From the NCBI RefSeq assembly GCF_034377285.1, contig NZ_CP139715.1, positions 4,386,001-4,450,000 of the forward strand: DNA of 64,000 bases. Reading direction: 5' to 3'. The stretch comes from Thalassobaculum sp. OXR-137 (GTDB taxonomy: Bacteria > Pseudomonadota > Alphaproteobacteria > Thalassobaculales > Thalassobaculaceae). Shown in pieces: positions 29,628 through 39,071 of this stretch. The position numbers and the translations under genes are program-made. Numbering within the stretch: the stretch's first letter is position 1; each line of letters starts with the position of its first letter. The notes under the pieces were generated by a model that saw only the letters and a list, made by a program, of their open reading frames with translations, had not been told where the DNA came from and searched no databases.

Positions 29628-30518
29628 TCAGTTCGTGCGGTCGACGACGTAACGCGCAGCCTCGCGCAGCGGATCCGCCGCCTCGTCGAACACCTCGAGC
29701 GCATGCACCGCCTGATCGATCAGCAGATGGGCCTGCGCCCGGGCCCGCTCCGCCCCGAGAATGGACACGAACGTGGCTTTTCCCGCTGCGGCGTCCTGCC
29801 CCACCGGCTTGCCGGTCTTCTCGGGGTCGCCCTCGGCGTCAAGCAGGTCGTCGGCGATCTGGAAGGCCAGGCCGAATTCCTGCGCGAAGTTATGCAGAGC
29901 CATATAGGACCGATAGGAGCCTTTGCCCAGGATCGCGCCCGCCACGGAGGAGAATGCGAACATCTCGCCGGTCTTCAGGCGCTGCAGGCGGGTGATAGCC
30001 CCGATATTCATCTCGCCGTCGCGCTCGGCCAGCAGGTCGATCATCTGGCCGCCGCACATGCCGTGGCCGCCGGCCGCCTGGGACAGCTCGCGCACCAGCT
30101 CGATCCGAACCGCCGGATCCGCATGGGTCTCGGGCGCGGCCAGCACCTCGAAGGCCAGCGCCTGCAGCGCGTCGCCGGCCAGGATCGCCGTGGCCTCGTC
30201 GAACTGCTTGTGGCAGCTCGGCCGGCCGCGGCGCAGGTCGGAATCGTCCATCGCCGGCAGGTCGTCATGGATCAGCGAGTAGGTATGCATGAACTCGACG
30301 GCCGCAGCGACCCGGGCGGCGCAACGCTTGTCGACCCGGAACAGGTTGGCCGACTGCATCACCAGGAACGGCCGCAGCCGCTTGCCGCCCGCCGTGCAGG
30401 AATAGCGCATGGCCTCGAACAGCCGCGCTTCGGCGTCGTCCGGTTGGGGCAGCAGCAGGTCCATGGTCTTGTCGACCGTGGCGGCGCACTCCTCCAGCAG
30501 GGTCTGCAGGTCGGCCAT
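29628..30518 (-). CDS. ispA: Farnesyl diphosphate synthase
   Basis: A 296-residue trans-prenyltransferase extending DMAPP and GPP with IPP to C15. The first aspartate-rich motif is [17 protein letters not shown] near residue 84 and the second is [13 protein letters not shown] near residue 221. GGKRLRPFL supplies the IPP-binding lysine and arginine. The residues before the first motif ([11 protein letters not shown]) carry Tyr/Ser in positions that set a short chain length. GAGGGGAGC precedes the ATG and overlaps the 3' end of xseB. Confidence 0.94.
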   Translation of the reverse strand: MADLQTLLEECAATVDKTMDLLLPQPDDAEARLFEAMRYSCTAGGKRLRPFLVMQSANLFRVDKRCAARVAAAVEFMHTYSLIHDDLPAMDDSDLRRGRPSCHKQFDEATAILAGDALQALAFEVLAAPETHADPAVRIELVRELSQAAGGHGMCGGQMIDLLAERDGEMNIGAITRLQRLKTGEMFAFSSVAGAILGKGSYRSYMALHNFAQEFGLAFQIADDLLDAEGDPEKTGKPVGQDAAAGKATFVSILGAERARAQAHLLIDQAVHALEVFDEAADPLREAARYVVDRTN

Positions 30519-30530
30519 CGACAGCTCCCC

Positions 30531-30794
30531 TCAGGCGTCGAAATCGGTGGTGCCGGACGGCTGGCCGCTCTCGTCGAGCTTGATCTTCTCGACCTTGAGG
30601 CGCGCCTCCTCCAGCTTCTTCTGGCAGTGCTTCTTCAGCGCCGCCCCCCGCTCATAGGCGGCGATGGCATCGTCCAGCGATCCCCGGCCCTGCTCCAGGG
30701 TCTCGACGATCGCTTCGAGCTCGCGCAGGGCGTCCTCGAAGCTCATGGCGTCGACGGGCGCGGCGACGGGTTTGGCAGCTTGTGTATCGGTCAC
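30531..30794 (-). CDS. xseB: Exodeoxyribonuclease VII small subunit
   Basis: An 87-residue XseB. The core MSFEDALRELEAIVETLEQG starts near residue 18 and is followed by the helical ERGAALKKHCQKKLEEARLKVEKI segment. It binds XseA, encoded elsewhere, in the single-strand-specific exonuclease. A GTG at 30794 with GGAGGATAGAC upstream is the start. Linkage xseB-ispA-dxs is conserved across proteobacteria. Confidence 0.95.
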   Translation of the reverse strand: MTDTQAAKPVAAPVDAMSFEDALRELEAIVETLEQGRGSLDDAIAAYERGAALKKHCQKKLEEARLKVEKIKLDESGQPSGTTDFDA

Positions 30795-30888
30795 GTCTAT
30801 CCTCCGGAAAGCGCGCGGAGTGTATGCAGGGTGCGGGTGCGAAACAAGGCCGGCGGGCGGGCCGCGGGAAAGCGCGGATCGTGGCCCG

Positions 30889-31815
30889 TCAGCCCTTCAT
30901 GAGCTGCTTCACATGGGCCGCCGTCGACACGGAGAGCGCCTGCAGGTCGTAGCCGCCCTCCAGGCAGGAGACGATCTTGCCGCCGCAGACCTTCTTGGCG
31001 ACCCGCATCAGCTCCTTGGTCGCCCAGACGAAATCCTCTGTCTCCAGCATCAGCGAGGCCAGCGGGTCGTCGCGATGGGCGTCGAATCCAGCGGAGATGA
31101 TCAGCAGCTCCGGCTGGAACGCCTCCAGCGCCGGCAGGATGCGGTCGCTCATGGTCTGGCGGAACTCAGGACCGCCGGACATCGGCGCCAGCGGCGCGTT
31201 GACGATGTTGCCCTGCCCCCGCTCGGTCGCCGCCCCGGTGCCGGGATAGAGCGGCATCTGGTGGGTCGAGGCGTAGAGCAGGCTGGGCGTGTCCCAGAAC
31301 GCCGCCTGGGTGCCGTTGCCGTGGTGGACGTCGAAATCCATCACCGCCACGCGCTTCAGCCCGTGCACCTCCTGGGCGTGCCGGGCGGCGATGGCGACGT
31401 TGTTGAAGAAGCAGAAGCCCATGGCCCGGTCCGGCTCGGCATGGTGTCCCGGCGGCCGGGTGGCGCAGAAGGCGTTGGCCGCCTCCCCGCCCAGCACCGC
31501 GTCGGTCGCGGCCACGGCGGCGCCGGCGCCGCGCAGGGCGGCCTCGCCCGTGCCGGGGGACAGGAAGGTGTCGCCGTCGATCGCCGCCATGCCGGTCTTC
31601 GGCACCGCCTCCAGGATGGCGGCCACGTAGCGCTCGGGATGGACCCGGGCGATCTGCTCGACCGAGGCCAGCGGCGCCTCGCGGCGGTCCAGCTTGCTGA
31701 AATTCGGTGCCTCGAGCGCCTGCCAGATCGCCTTCAGGCGCGCCGGGTGCTCGGGATGCATCTTGCCCGGCTCGTGGTGAACACAGGCGTCATGGGTATA
31801 GAGAAGCGTTGTCAT
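30889..31815 (-). CDS. Histone-deacetylase-family amidohydrolase
   Basis: A 308-residue zinc-dependent deacetylase-family enzyme resembling class II HDAC-like bacterial enzymes and acetylpolyamine amidohydrolases. The catalytic His pair is in RPPGHHAEPDRAMGFC, the zinc ligands are in VAVMDFDVHHGNGTQ and IISAGFDAHRDDPLA, and the C-terminal CLEGGYDL motif holds the conserved Tyr. A proximal tip motif MHPEHPARL is present. Substrate is unknown; acetylated polyamines, acetoin-related compounds or acetyl-lysine are possible. It lies 94 bp upstream of xseB on the same strand, so the two may share transcription. Confidence 0.88.
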   Translation of the reverse strand: MTTLLYTHDACVHHEPGKMHPEHPARLKAIWQALEAPNFSKLDRREAPLASVEQIARVHPERYVAAILEAVPKTGMAAIDGDTFLSPGTGEAALRGAGAAVAATDAVLGGEAANAFCATRPPGHHAEPDRAMGFCFFNNVAIAARHAQEVHGLKRVAVMDFDVHHGNGTQAAFWDTPSLLYASTHQMPLYPGTGAATERGQGNIVNAPLAPMSGGPEFRQTMSDRILPALEAFQPELLIISAGFDAHRDDPLASLMLETEDFVWATKELMRVAKKVCGGKIVSCLEGGYDLQALSVSTAAHVKQLMKG

Positions 31816-31824
31816 GGGCCGAGC

Positions 31825-32358
31825 CTAGCAAGCCCCCCGCTCGCGCACCAGCAGCAGCACGGTGTCGCCGGCGTAGCTGACGGTACCGATTTCCGCGTAG
31901 CCGACCGACCGGGCCAGCCGGACCGACGCCTCGTTCCGGGGGTCGATGATGCAGTGGGTGCGGAGTACGGGGAGTGACGTATCGATCCAGCGGTGCAGAG
32001 CCGTCACCGCCTCCCGGCCGAAGCCCTGGCCCTGGCACCCGCTCGACAGGACCCAGCCCGCCTCGGCCGAGTTCTCGGGTTCGTCCACTCCCTCGCGCCG
32101 GAACTGGGCCACGCCGACATCGCCGATGAACCGGCCGGTCGCCCGCTCCTCGACCGCGAAATAGCCGTAGCCGAACAGTGCCCAATGGCCGGCATAGCGC
32201 AGCAGCCGCGACCAGCTCTCCTGACGGGTCGACGGCTGGCCGATGTAGCGCACCACCTCCGGATCGGCCCAGAGCCGGGTGATGTTCTCGGCGTCCTCCA
32301 GCCGATGCGGCCGCAGGACCAAGCGCTCCGTCTCGATCACGGTCGGGGTGGATGCCAT
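31825..32358 (-). CDS. RimJ/RimL-type GNAT acetyltransferase
   Basis: A 177-residue GNAT of the RimJ/RimL branch. It begins ETERLVLRPHRLEDAENITR, typical of this group, and its acetyl-CoA loop reads GCQGQGFGREAVTAL near residue 107. HCIIDPRNEASVRLARSVGY is the conserved C-terminal strand-helix. Acceptor substrate is unknown. The stop is 10 bp from the deacetylase-family gene on the same strand, so an acetylase/deacetylase pair under one promoter is possible. Confidence 0.85.
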   Translation of the reverse strand: MASTPTVIETERLVLRPHRLEDAENITRLWADPEVVRYIGQPSTRQESWSRLLRYAGHWALFGYGYFAVEERATGRFIGDVGVAQFRREGVDEPENSAEAGWVLSSGCQGQGFGREAVTALHRWIDTSLPVLRTHCIIDPRNEASVRLARSVGYAEIGTVSYAGDTVLLLVRERGAC

Positions 32359-32526
32359 TGGAAAAACTCGCTTTTCGGCCGCTTCCCCGCGCCGCCCATC
32401 CAGACATGCCGGCAGCCGGCGGCCCGTTAATAGTTGCGGACTTTGGTATATCTCACCCTGTAGACTTGCAAGGCCGCAGCGAGTGCTACCTTACAATCGC
32501 CTAGTGACATCGAGGACTTGCAGACG

Positions 32527-33648
32527 ATGCCCGTTTCGACCCGACCCGCCGGCCTTATCCTCGGGCTTTTGGCCCTATGCGCGTTCCTGAGCACGGCCGA
32601 TCCGGCCCTGGCCCAGGGGCGGGCCGCCTCGGTCAGTGTCGATCCGGTCACCCGCCAGCCGCTGATCGCCACCGTCAATGTCCTCGGCCGGTTCGTCGCC
32701 CGCGAGGCCGGGGTGCTCGCCGCCCGGGTCGCCGAGCAGGTGGACGAGGTCGCGGTGCAGGTCGGCGACCAGGTCCGCAAAGGCGACGTCGTCGCCCGGC
32801 TCTCCAGCGACCGATTGACCGCCGAGCGCGAACGGGTGGCCGCCCAGGCCAAGGCGGCCGCGGCCGACATCATCGCCGAGCGGGCCAATCTGGCGAAAGC
32901 GCAGCAGACCCTGGACCGGCTGAGCAAGCTGAGGAACTCCAGCGCCCACCGCCCCGACCGGATGGAGGATGCCGAGCGCGACGTGGAGGCGCACCGCGCC
33001 GGTCTGCGGGCCGCCGAAGCAGACGCCGCCGTCGCGAAGGCGCAGCTCGACCTGGCGGAAATCGCCCTGGCTGACGCGACCATCACCGCGCCGTATGATG
33101 GGGTGGTGACGGTCCGCTACGTGTCCGCCGGCTCCTATGTGCGGCTCGGCGATCCGGTGGTGACGATGCTCAATCACCTGGAACTGGAGATCGAGGCCGA
33201 CGTGCCGGCCGACCGGACCGGCGGCCTGCGCCCCGGTACCGTCGTCGAGGCCGAGCTGCAGGACGGCACCCGGCTCAGCGCCGCCGTCCGCGCCGTGATC
33301 CCGGAGGAGAACACCCGCACCCGCACGCGCGCCGTCCGCTTCACGCCGCAGGACAGCGCCCAGGTGCCGACCGCGGCGAACCAGGCGATCACCCTGGAGG
33401 TCCCGCTGGACCAGAGCCGGCAGGTGCTGACGGTCGACAAGGACGCGGTGACCGTCCAGCGCGGCGAGAACATCGTCTTCGTCGTGCAAGACGGCAAGGC
33501 GGTCCCCCGATCGGTCCGCCTGGGCGAGAGCGTGGGCAACCGGTTCGAGGTCCTGAACGGACTGGAGGACGGAGAGCTCGCGGTGATCCGCGGCAACGAG
33601 GTGCTGCGACCGGGCCAGACCGTCTCGGTCGACGCCGGCCAGGGCTGA
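32527..33648 (+). CDS. RND efflux periplasmic adaptor
   Basis: A 373-residue membrane fusion protein of an RND pump. A signal peptide (LILGLLALCAFLSTADPALAQ) leads into the lipoyl half-motif EVAVQVGDQVRKGDVVARLSS near residue 75 and its partner APYDGVVTVRYVSAGSYVRLG near residue 192, flanking an alpha-helical hairpin rich in Ala/Glu/Arg. Beta-barrel and membrane-proximal domains follow to VLRPGQTVSVD. GAGGAC lies 9 bp before the ATG at 32527; a TTG at 32518 is too close to that site. The permease gene begins 22 bp downstream. No outer-membrane factor gene is present. Confidence 0.9.
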   Translation: MPVSTRPAGLILGLLALCAFLSTADPALAQGRAASVSVDPVTRQPLIATVNVLGRFVAREAGVLAARVAEQVDEVAVQVGDQVRKGDVVARLSSDRLTAERERVAAQAKAAAADIIAERANLAKAQQTLDRLSKLRNSSAHRPDRMEDAERDVEAHRAGLRAAEADAAVAKAQLDLAEIALADATITAPYDGVVTVRYVSAGSYVRLGDPVVTMLNHLELEIEADVPADRTGGLRPGTVVEAELQDGTRLSAAVRAVIPEENTRTRTRAVRFTPQDSAQVPTAANQAITLEVPLDQSRQVLTVDKDAVTVQRGENIVFVVQDGKAVPRSVRLGESVGNRFEVLNGLEDGELAVIRGNEVLRPGQTVSVDAGQG

Positions 33649-33670
33649 GGCGAGAGCGGGGGACAGGGCC

Positions 33671-36600
33671 ATGAACATCATCCGCGCCTCGATCGAGCGG
33701 CCGATCGCCGTCGTCTCCGCCGTGCTCATGGTGGTGATGTTCGGCATCGTCGCCCTGCTCAACATCCCGATCCAGCTCGCTCCGGACGTGAACCGGCCGG
33801 TGATCACGGTGGAGACCGAGTGGTTCGGCGCCGCCCCGGCCGAGGTCGAGCGCGAGATCGTCAACCGTCAGGAGGACGAGTTGCGCGGCCTGGAAGGGCT
33901 GGAGGAAATGCTCGGCACGGCCGAGACCGGCCGCGGTCGGATCGAGCTGGAGTTCATGGTCGGCACCGACATGGACCGGGCGCTGCTGCTGGTGGCCAAC
34001 CGGCTCGACCGGGTCGGCGACTATCCCTCCGAGGTCGACCAGCCGACGCTCAGCAGCGCCGGCGCCGAGGACAACGCCATCGCCTGGCTGACCCTGCGCC
34101 GGGTCCCCGGCAACGACCGGCCGATCCACACCTTCGGCGACTTCGCGGAGGACGTCATCAAGACCCGCATCGAGCGGGTGCCGGGCGTCAGCCGGGTGGA
34201 CGTCTATGGCGGCTCCGAACGCGAGATGCAGGTGATCGTGGATCCGGAGCGTCTCGCCCATAACCGCATCACCATCAGTCAGGTCGTCCAGGGCCTGCGC
34301 GCCGCCAACGCGTCGATCTCCGCCGGCGCGGTCGAGGAAGGCAAGCGCCGGTACACCGTGCGCACCGAGGGCGACTTCGAGAGCGTCCAGTCGGTCCGCG
34401 ACGTGGTCCTGCGCTCGACCATCGATCCGGTGACCGGCCGGGTCGGCCGGCTGACGGTGGCCGATATCGGCGACGTGGTGTTCGACTACAAGGAGCCGGT
34501 CTCGCGCATCCGCTATTTCGGCGAGCCCGGCATGGCCATGCCGATCCGCCGGGAAACCGGGGCCAACGTGATCGAGACCATGGCCGGGGTCGAAGCCGCG
34601 CTGGAGGAGCTGTCGGCCTACGATCTGCCGGCCGAAGGGCTCTACATCAACAAGGTCTACGACGAGACCACCTACATCACCTCGGCCATCGCCCTGGTGC
34701 AGCAGAACATCTGGGTCGGCGGCCTGCTCGCCGCGGTGGTGCTGATGACCTTCCTGCGGTCGGGCTCGGCCACGCTGGTGGTGTCGCTCGCCATCCCGGT
34801 CTCGGTGGTCGGCTCCTTCGTGGCCATGGCCGCCCTCGGACGTTCGATCAACGTGATCTCGCTCGCCGGCCTCGCCTTCGCGGTGGGCATGGTGGTGGAT
34901 GCCGCCATCGTCGTGCTGGAGAACATCTTCCGCCTGCGCCAGAACGGCCGCAGCGCCAAGGACGCCGCCTATCTCGGCGCCTCCCAGGTCTGGGGCGCGG
35001 TTCTGGTCTCCGCCCTGACCACGGTCATGGTGTTCATCCCGATCCTCGTCATGCAGTTGGAGGTCGGCCAGCTGTTCCGCGACATCGCCGTGGCGATCTC
35101 GGTCTCGGTGCTCCTGTCGCTGCTGGTGTCGGTCACCGTCGTCCCTGCCCTAGCCAGCCGGCTCCTCGGCCCCGGGGTGGAGAAGGCGCAGAACCGGCGG
35201 ATCCCCGGCATCGACCATTTCGCCCGGGGCTTCCACAGCAGCGTGATGGGGATCACCCGGCGGGCGGTGCGCTCGCGCGGCTTCGCGGCGATGATGATCA
35301 TCGCGCTGACGGCGGTGTGCTCGATCTCGACCTACATCTTCCTGCCGAAGCTCGACTATTTGCCGAACGGCAACCGCAACCTGGTGATCGGCCGGCTGGC
35401 GCCGCCGCCGGGCTACAACCTGGACACCCAGACCGCCATTGCCGGCCAGTTGGAGAACGCCACGCGCCCGATCTGGGACGAGAGCGGCGAGCGGCTGCAG
35501 ACCGAGGACGGCACGCCGACCCTGTCGCGGTTCTTCTTCGTCGCCTTCCGCGCCAACACCATCATCGGCGCCGCCGCCGCCGACGACAGCCGGGTGTCGG
35601 AGCTGATCCCGGTCCTCAGCGCGCCGGTGAGCGCCGTTCCGGGCACCCGGTCCTTCTTCTTCCAGACCTCCCTGTTCGGCCGCGGCGTCGGCGGTTCGGG
35701 GGCGGTCGATCTCGACATTTCCGGCGGCGACATGAACGAGATCGTCGAGGTCGCCCAGCGGATCGACCGGGCGATCAACGAGGTCCTGCCACGCAGCCAG
35801 GGCACCCAGATCCGGCCGCTGCCCAGCCTCACCCTGGGGGCGCCGGAGGTCCGGCTGCTGCCCGACCGCACGAAGCTGGCCGATAACGGAATCTCGGCGC
35901 TGGAGCTCGGCCAGACCGTCGACGCCTTCAATGACGGGCTGCGGGTGGCGGAGATCACCGTCGACGGCGAGCGGATCGATCTGACCCTGCGCGGCCCGGT
36001 GAAGAACGTCACCCAGACCCAGGGCATCGAGGCCCTGCCCGTGGTCACCGAACAGGGCATGATCCTGCCGGCGGGATCGCTGGCCCAGGTGCAGGTGACG
36101 ACCGGCCCGACCGAGATCCGGCACCGCGAGCGGCAGCGCACGATCACGCTGGTGGTCCAGCCGCCCGCCTCCATCGCCCTGGAGGAGAGCATGGAGATCC
36201 TGCGCGACCAGGTGATCGCCAAGGTCGTCGCCGAGGGGGTTCCGGCCGGGGTGACCATGCGGCTGTCGGGAACCGCCAGCAAGCTGCAGGAGACCTGGGC
36301 GGAGATGCAGATCGACCTGGTGATGGCGCTGGCCATCGTCTACCTGGTCATGGCGATCCTGTTCGAGAGCTTCCTCTACCCGATCATCATCGTGTTCTCG
36401 GTGCCACTGGCCACCGCCGGCGGCATGCTGGGCCTTGGCATGCTCAATGCCTTCACCCCGCAGAAGCTGGACATGCTCACCCTGCTGGGCTTCGTCATCC
36501 TGATCGGCATCGTGGTGAACAACGCCATCCTGCTGGTGCACCAGACGCTGCACCATCTGCGCGATGAAGGCATGGCGCCGGGGGCGGCGATCCTGGAAGC

Positions 36601-36895
36601 CACCAGCAACCGGATCCGGCCGATCTTCATGTCCACCCTGACCAGCGTGCTCGGCATGCTGCCGCTGGTGGTGTTCCCCGGTGCCGGGTCAGAGCTGTAC
36701 CGGGGGCTGGGCTCGGTCGTGGTCGGCGGCCTCGCCCTGTCGGCGGTGCTGACCCTCGGACTGATCCCGCCGATGCTGTCGCTCTTCATGTCGGCGATCG
36801 AAGGCCGGGAGGCAAAGCAGCCGGCCCCGGCCGCTCCGGGGGCCTCCACCCCGCCGACGGTCGGGCCGGACCCCAAGGGCGCGCCCGCCGAGTAG
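33671..36895 (+). CDS. RND efflux permease (HAE-1-like)
   Basis: A 1074-residue RND transporter with the usual two repeats of one plus five helices and two large periplasmic loops. It opens with IRASIERPIAVVSAVLMVVM and has the PVSVVGSFVAMAALG segment. In TM4 the proton-relay region reads GMVVDAAIVVLEN, with a single aspartate (D410) where AcrB has two. In TM10 it reads GIVVNNAILLVHQ, with no lysine equivalent to AcrB K940. These features place it apart from AcrB itself. The C-terminus is Pro/Ala-rich. Substrate is unknown; it works with the adaptor encoded just upstream. Confidence 0.92.
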   Translation: MNIIRASIERPIAVVSAVLMVVMFGIVALLNIPIQLAPDVNRPVITVETEWFGAAPAEVEREIVNRQEDELRGLEGLEEMLGTAETGRGRIELEFMVGTDMDRALLLVANRLDRVGDYPSEVDQPTLSSAGAEDNAIAWLTLRRVPGNDRPIHTFGDFAEDVIKTRIERVPGVSRVDVYGGSEREMQVIVDPERLAHNRITISQVVQGLRAANASISAGAVEEGKRRYTVRTEGDFESVQSVRDVVLRSTIDPVTGRVGRLTVADIGDVVFDYKEPVSRIRYFGEPGMAMPIRRETGANVIETMAGVEAALEELSAYDLPAEGLYINKVYDETTYITSAIALVQQNIWVGGLLAAVVLMTFLRSGSATLVVSLAIPVSVVGSFVAMAALGRSINVISLAGLAFAVGMVVDAAIVVLENIFRLRQNGRSAKDAAYLGASQVWGAVLVSALTTVMVFIPILVMQLEVGQLFRDIAVAISVSVLLSLLVSVTVVPALASRLLGPGVEKAQNRRIPGIDHFARGFHSSVMGITRRAVRSRGFAAMMIIALTAVCSISTYIFLPKLDYLPNGNRNLVIGRLAPPPGYNLDTQTAIAGQLENATRPIWDESGERLQTEDGTPTLSRFFFVAFRANTIIGAAAADDSRVSELIPVLSAPVSAVPGTRSFFFQTSLFGRGVGGSGAVDLDISGGDMNEIVEVAQRIDRAINEVLPRSQGTQIRPLPSLTLGAPEVRLLPDRTKLADNGISALELGQTVDAFNDGLRVAEITVDGERIDLTLRGPVKNVTQTQGIEALPVVTEQGMILPAGSLAQVQVTTGPTEIRHRERQRTITLVVQPPASIALEESMEILRDQVIAKVVAEGVPAGVTMRLSGTASKLQETWAEMQIDLVMALAIVYLVMAILFESFLYPIIIVFSVPLATAGGMLGLGMLNAFTPQKLDMLTLLGFVILIGIVVNNAILLVHQTLHHLRDEGMAPGAAILEATSNRIRPIFMSTLTSVLGMLPLVVFPGAGSELYRGLGSVVVGGLALSAVLTLGLIPPMLSLFMSAIEGREAKQPAPAAPGASTPPTVGPDPKGAPAE

Positions 36896-37028
36896 CCGCG
36901 ATCGGACGGCGGCGGGAGGACCGCCGCCGAGCACGCTTCTGCGTGAAGCAAACGATGTGTTAACGTTTACCCGGCACGGTGGGGGGAGACATTCGCGCAA
37001 TGAGACCGTCAGGCATTGGGGCATCCCG

Positions 37029-38282
37029 ATGACGCCGCAACAATTCGTCATGATCCTGCAGGAGCATGAAGCCTGGCTGACCAAGGGTCGCGGCGGTGCG
37101 CGCGCGAACCTGGCCCGTCAGAACCTGACCGGCTTCTCGCTGGCGGGCGCGCGGCTGCGCGGCGCCAAGATGTCGGGCTGTGACCTGACCCGCGCGATCC
37201 TGCACCGCACCGACCTGTCGGAGGCCGACCTGTTCTGCGCCATCCTGGACGGGGTCGACGCGAAGAGCTGCAATCTGGAGAACGCCGACCTGCGCGGCGC
37301 CAATATCCGCAACGTGAACCTGACCGGGGCGAACCTGCGCGGCGCCGATTTCCGCGGCGGCACGCTCATGTTCGGCAGCGACGACGAGGACGGCGAGCGC
37401 GAAAGCCCGACCAAGAACGAGCGCGGCGCCAACCTGTCCAACTCGGCCATGGCCAATGCCAATCTGGCGGGCGCCAGCCTCGCCGGGGCTAACCTGTCCG
37501 GCGTCAATCTGCGCAACGCCAATCTGGAAGGCGCGGACATGAAGGGGTGCATCCTCAGCGACACCGACTTCAGCGGCGCCAACCTGCAGGACGCCCAGCT
37601 CCAGGGGGCGGTGATCAACAACACCGTTTTCAAGCACGCCAACCTGTCCGGCGCGAATATCGACGGCTGCGACATGGGTTCGGCGAACCTGACCGGCGCC
37701 AACATGGTCCGCAGCGAGGACACCCTGCCCTCCGACATCCGCGACATGCTGAACAATCACTATGTCTGGATCCGCGAGGATGGCCGGCTCGGCGACCGGG
37801 CGGTGCTGGTCGGCACCGATCTCAGCCATATCGACCTGTCCGGCGTGAACCTGTCCGGCGCGGACCTGCACACCTCGATCCTGAGCGGCGCCAACCTCTC
37901 CGAGACACTGCTGGTGATGTCCGATCTCGCCAAGTGCAACCTGGAGGGTGCGGACCTGACCAAGGCGACGCTGGAAGGCGTGAACCTGTCCAATGCCAGT
38001 CTGGTCGGGGCCAATCTGCAGAAGGCGAACATCTCGCCGGTCAACCTGAAGGACAGCAAGGGACGACCGACCGGACGGCTCTGGCCGGCCAACCTGTCCG
38101 GGGCGAAGTTGAACGGCGCCGACCTTCGGGGCGCCGATCTGCGCGGGGCGAATCTGTCCCACTGCGACCTCTCCGGCGCCCAGCTGAAGGGCGCGAATCT
38201 GACCGGTGCGAACCTGACCGATAGCGTGGTCGATCCGGACCAGTTGGATTCCGCGCTGAACACCGCAGCCGCCGCCGTCTGA
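37029..38282 (+). CDS. Pentapeptide-repeat protein, two-module
   Basis: A 417-residue protein composed mostly of A(D/N)LXX pentapeptide repeats, which fold as a right-handed quadrilateral beta-helix. The start at 37029 (MTPQQFVMILQEHEAWL) is set by comparison with the paralogue at 39068; the frame is open upstream. The HxxW cap at H13/W16 with GxxGxRAxL opens the first module, and a similar cap (NNHYVWIREDGRLGDRAVL) near residues 242-260 opens a second, so each half is cap plus repeats. A charged loop (SDDEDGERESPTKNER) interrupts the first module near residue 120. A near-terminal insertion GRPTGRLWPANLSGA is also shared with the paralogue. Function is unknown. Confidence 0.85.
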   Translation: MTPQQFVMILQEHEAWLTKGRGGARANLARQNLTGFSLAGARLRGAKMSGCDLTRAILHRTDLSEADLFCAILDGVDAKSCNLENADLRGANIRNVNLTGANLRGADFRGGTLMFGSDDEDGERESPTKNERGANLSNSAMANANLAGASLAGANLSGVNLRNANLEGADMKGCILSDTDFSGANLQDAQLQGAVINNTVFKHANLSGANIDGCDMGSANLTGANMVRSEDTLPSDIRDMLNNHYVWIREDGRLGDRAVLVGTDLSHIDLSGVNLSGADLHTSILSGANLSETLLVMSDLAKCNLEGADLTKATLEGVNLSNASLVGANLQKANISPVNLKDSKGRPTGRLWPANLSGAKLNGADLRGADLRGANLSHCDLSGAQLKGANLTGANLTDSVVDPDQLDSALNTAAAAV

Positions 38283-38348
38283 TCCAGTTCCAGTTGTCGC
38301 CGGCCGCCGAACACACTATTCTTAGGGTCAACAGATAGGAGGTACGTT

Positions 38349-38516
38349 ATGCGCACCCTCATCGTCGTTGTTGGATTGGGACTTGGCCTGTCGTCCTTTG
38401 CCGTAGCCGACGCTTCGGCTTGCGGTTGGTCATCGAAATCCGCCTCTACCACGTCGACCAGCCAGACTGTCATGGCACCGCAGACGCCGGCGACGGCCCC
38501 CTCCTCGGGCGGTTGA
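38349..38516 (+). CDS. Small exported peptide
   Basis: A 55-residue ORF with a perfect AGGAGG 6 bp before its ATG. Residues 1-24 form a signal peptide (LIVVVGLGLGLSSFAVADA), and the mature part begins ACGWSSKSAS with one cysteine, then becomes Ser/Thr/Pro/Ala-rich (TSQTVMAPQTPATAPSSGG). A strong terminator follows. It lies between two pentapeptide-repeat genes. Short secreted proteins of this style occur in alphaproteobacteria, but I do not recognise a named family. Confidence that it is translated is high because of the ribosome-binding site; function is unknown. Confidence 0.72.
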   Translation: MRTLIVVVGLGLGLSSFAVADASACGWSSKSASTTSTSQTVMAPQTPATAPSSGG

Positions 38517-38590
38517 TCGACAGCGCAAGTTACCGGCAGGGTCGCGTGCTTTGCCACAAAGCCCAGAAGCTGCGGGCTACTGTTCCAGTA

Positions 38591-38636
38591 CTGACGCGAC
38601 GTTTGGTCGAGAGATTGAACGTCGCGTCCAGTTTTT
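38591..38636 (+). terminator. Rho-independent terminator after the small peptide gene
   Basis: GACGCGACGTT (38593-38603) pairs perfectly with AACGTCGCGTC (38618-38628), followed by CCAGTTTTT. The 14-nt loop is large, but the T-run and stem are convincing. It is 77 bp past the small peptide stop. Confidence 0.8.
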
Positions 38637-38696
38637 AACGCTCCGTCTTGGTCGGTCCATCGACGCCCACACCTCAGATCGGATTGACCTTCAACA

Positions 38697-39071
38697 ATGA
38701 AGACGACAGTGGCCGAGCATAACGCATCCTTTCTAGAAACGATCAGCACCCAACTTCTGGATCTGGTGGCCCGTGTCGAAGACGACGTGGCCCGCTATGC
38801 CGACGCCAAGGTCGGGCCGGCGGGCGGCGGTTTCGTGATCTATTACCTGACCGACGAAAACGGCGAGCCGCTCAAGGACGTCACCGCGGCCGATCTGGGG
38901 ACAAGCCTCTCAGACATCGTCGCGACCAAAGGATTTCAGCAGTTGCAGGACCACTGTGAAATGCGCGACCTGAAGGTGCGCATCGACGAACATTTCTACG
39001 CGACCGATCCGCGCCCGACGAAGATCTACCGCGTGATCGTTGACGGCTGGCAGATCGGGTCGCTGACATGA
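38697..39071 (+). CDS. Unknown 124-residue protein coupled to pentapeptide-repeat gene
   Basis: I do not recognise this family. The 124-residue protein is soluble, with no signal peptide or membrane helix. The first 40 residues are helical and acidic (TISTQLLDLVARVEDDVARY); the remainder is mixed, with VIYYLTDENGEPL and a final strand-rich IYRVIVDGWQIGSLT. No Shine-Dalgarno sequence is obvious. The last 4 bp overlap the start of the next gene as ATGA, so it is translationally coupled to the second pentapeptide-repeat protein, and the two may act together. Confidence 0.75.
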   Translation: MKTTVAEHNASFLETISTQLLDLVARVEDDVARYADAKVGPAGGGFVIYYLTDENGEPLKDVTAADLGTSLSDIVATKGFQQLQDHCEMRDLKVRIDEHFYATDPRPTKIYRVIVDGWQIGSLT

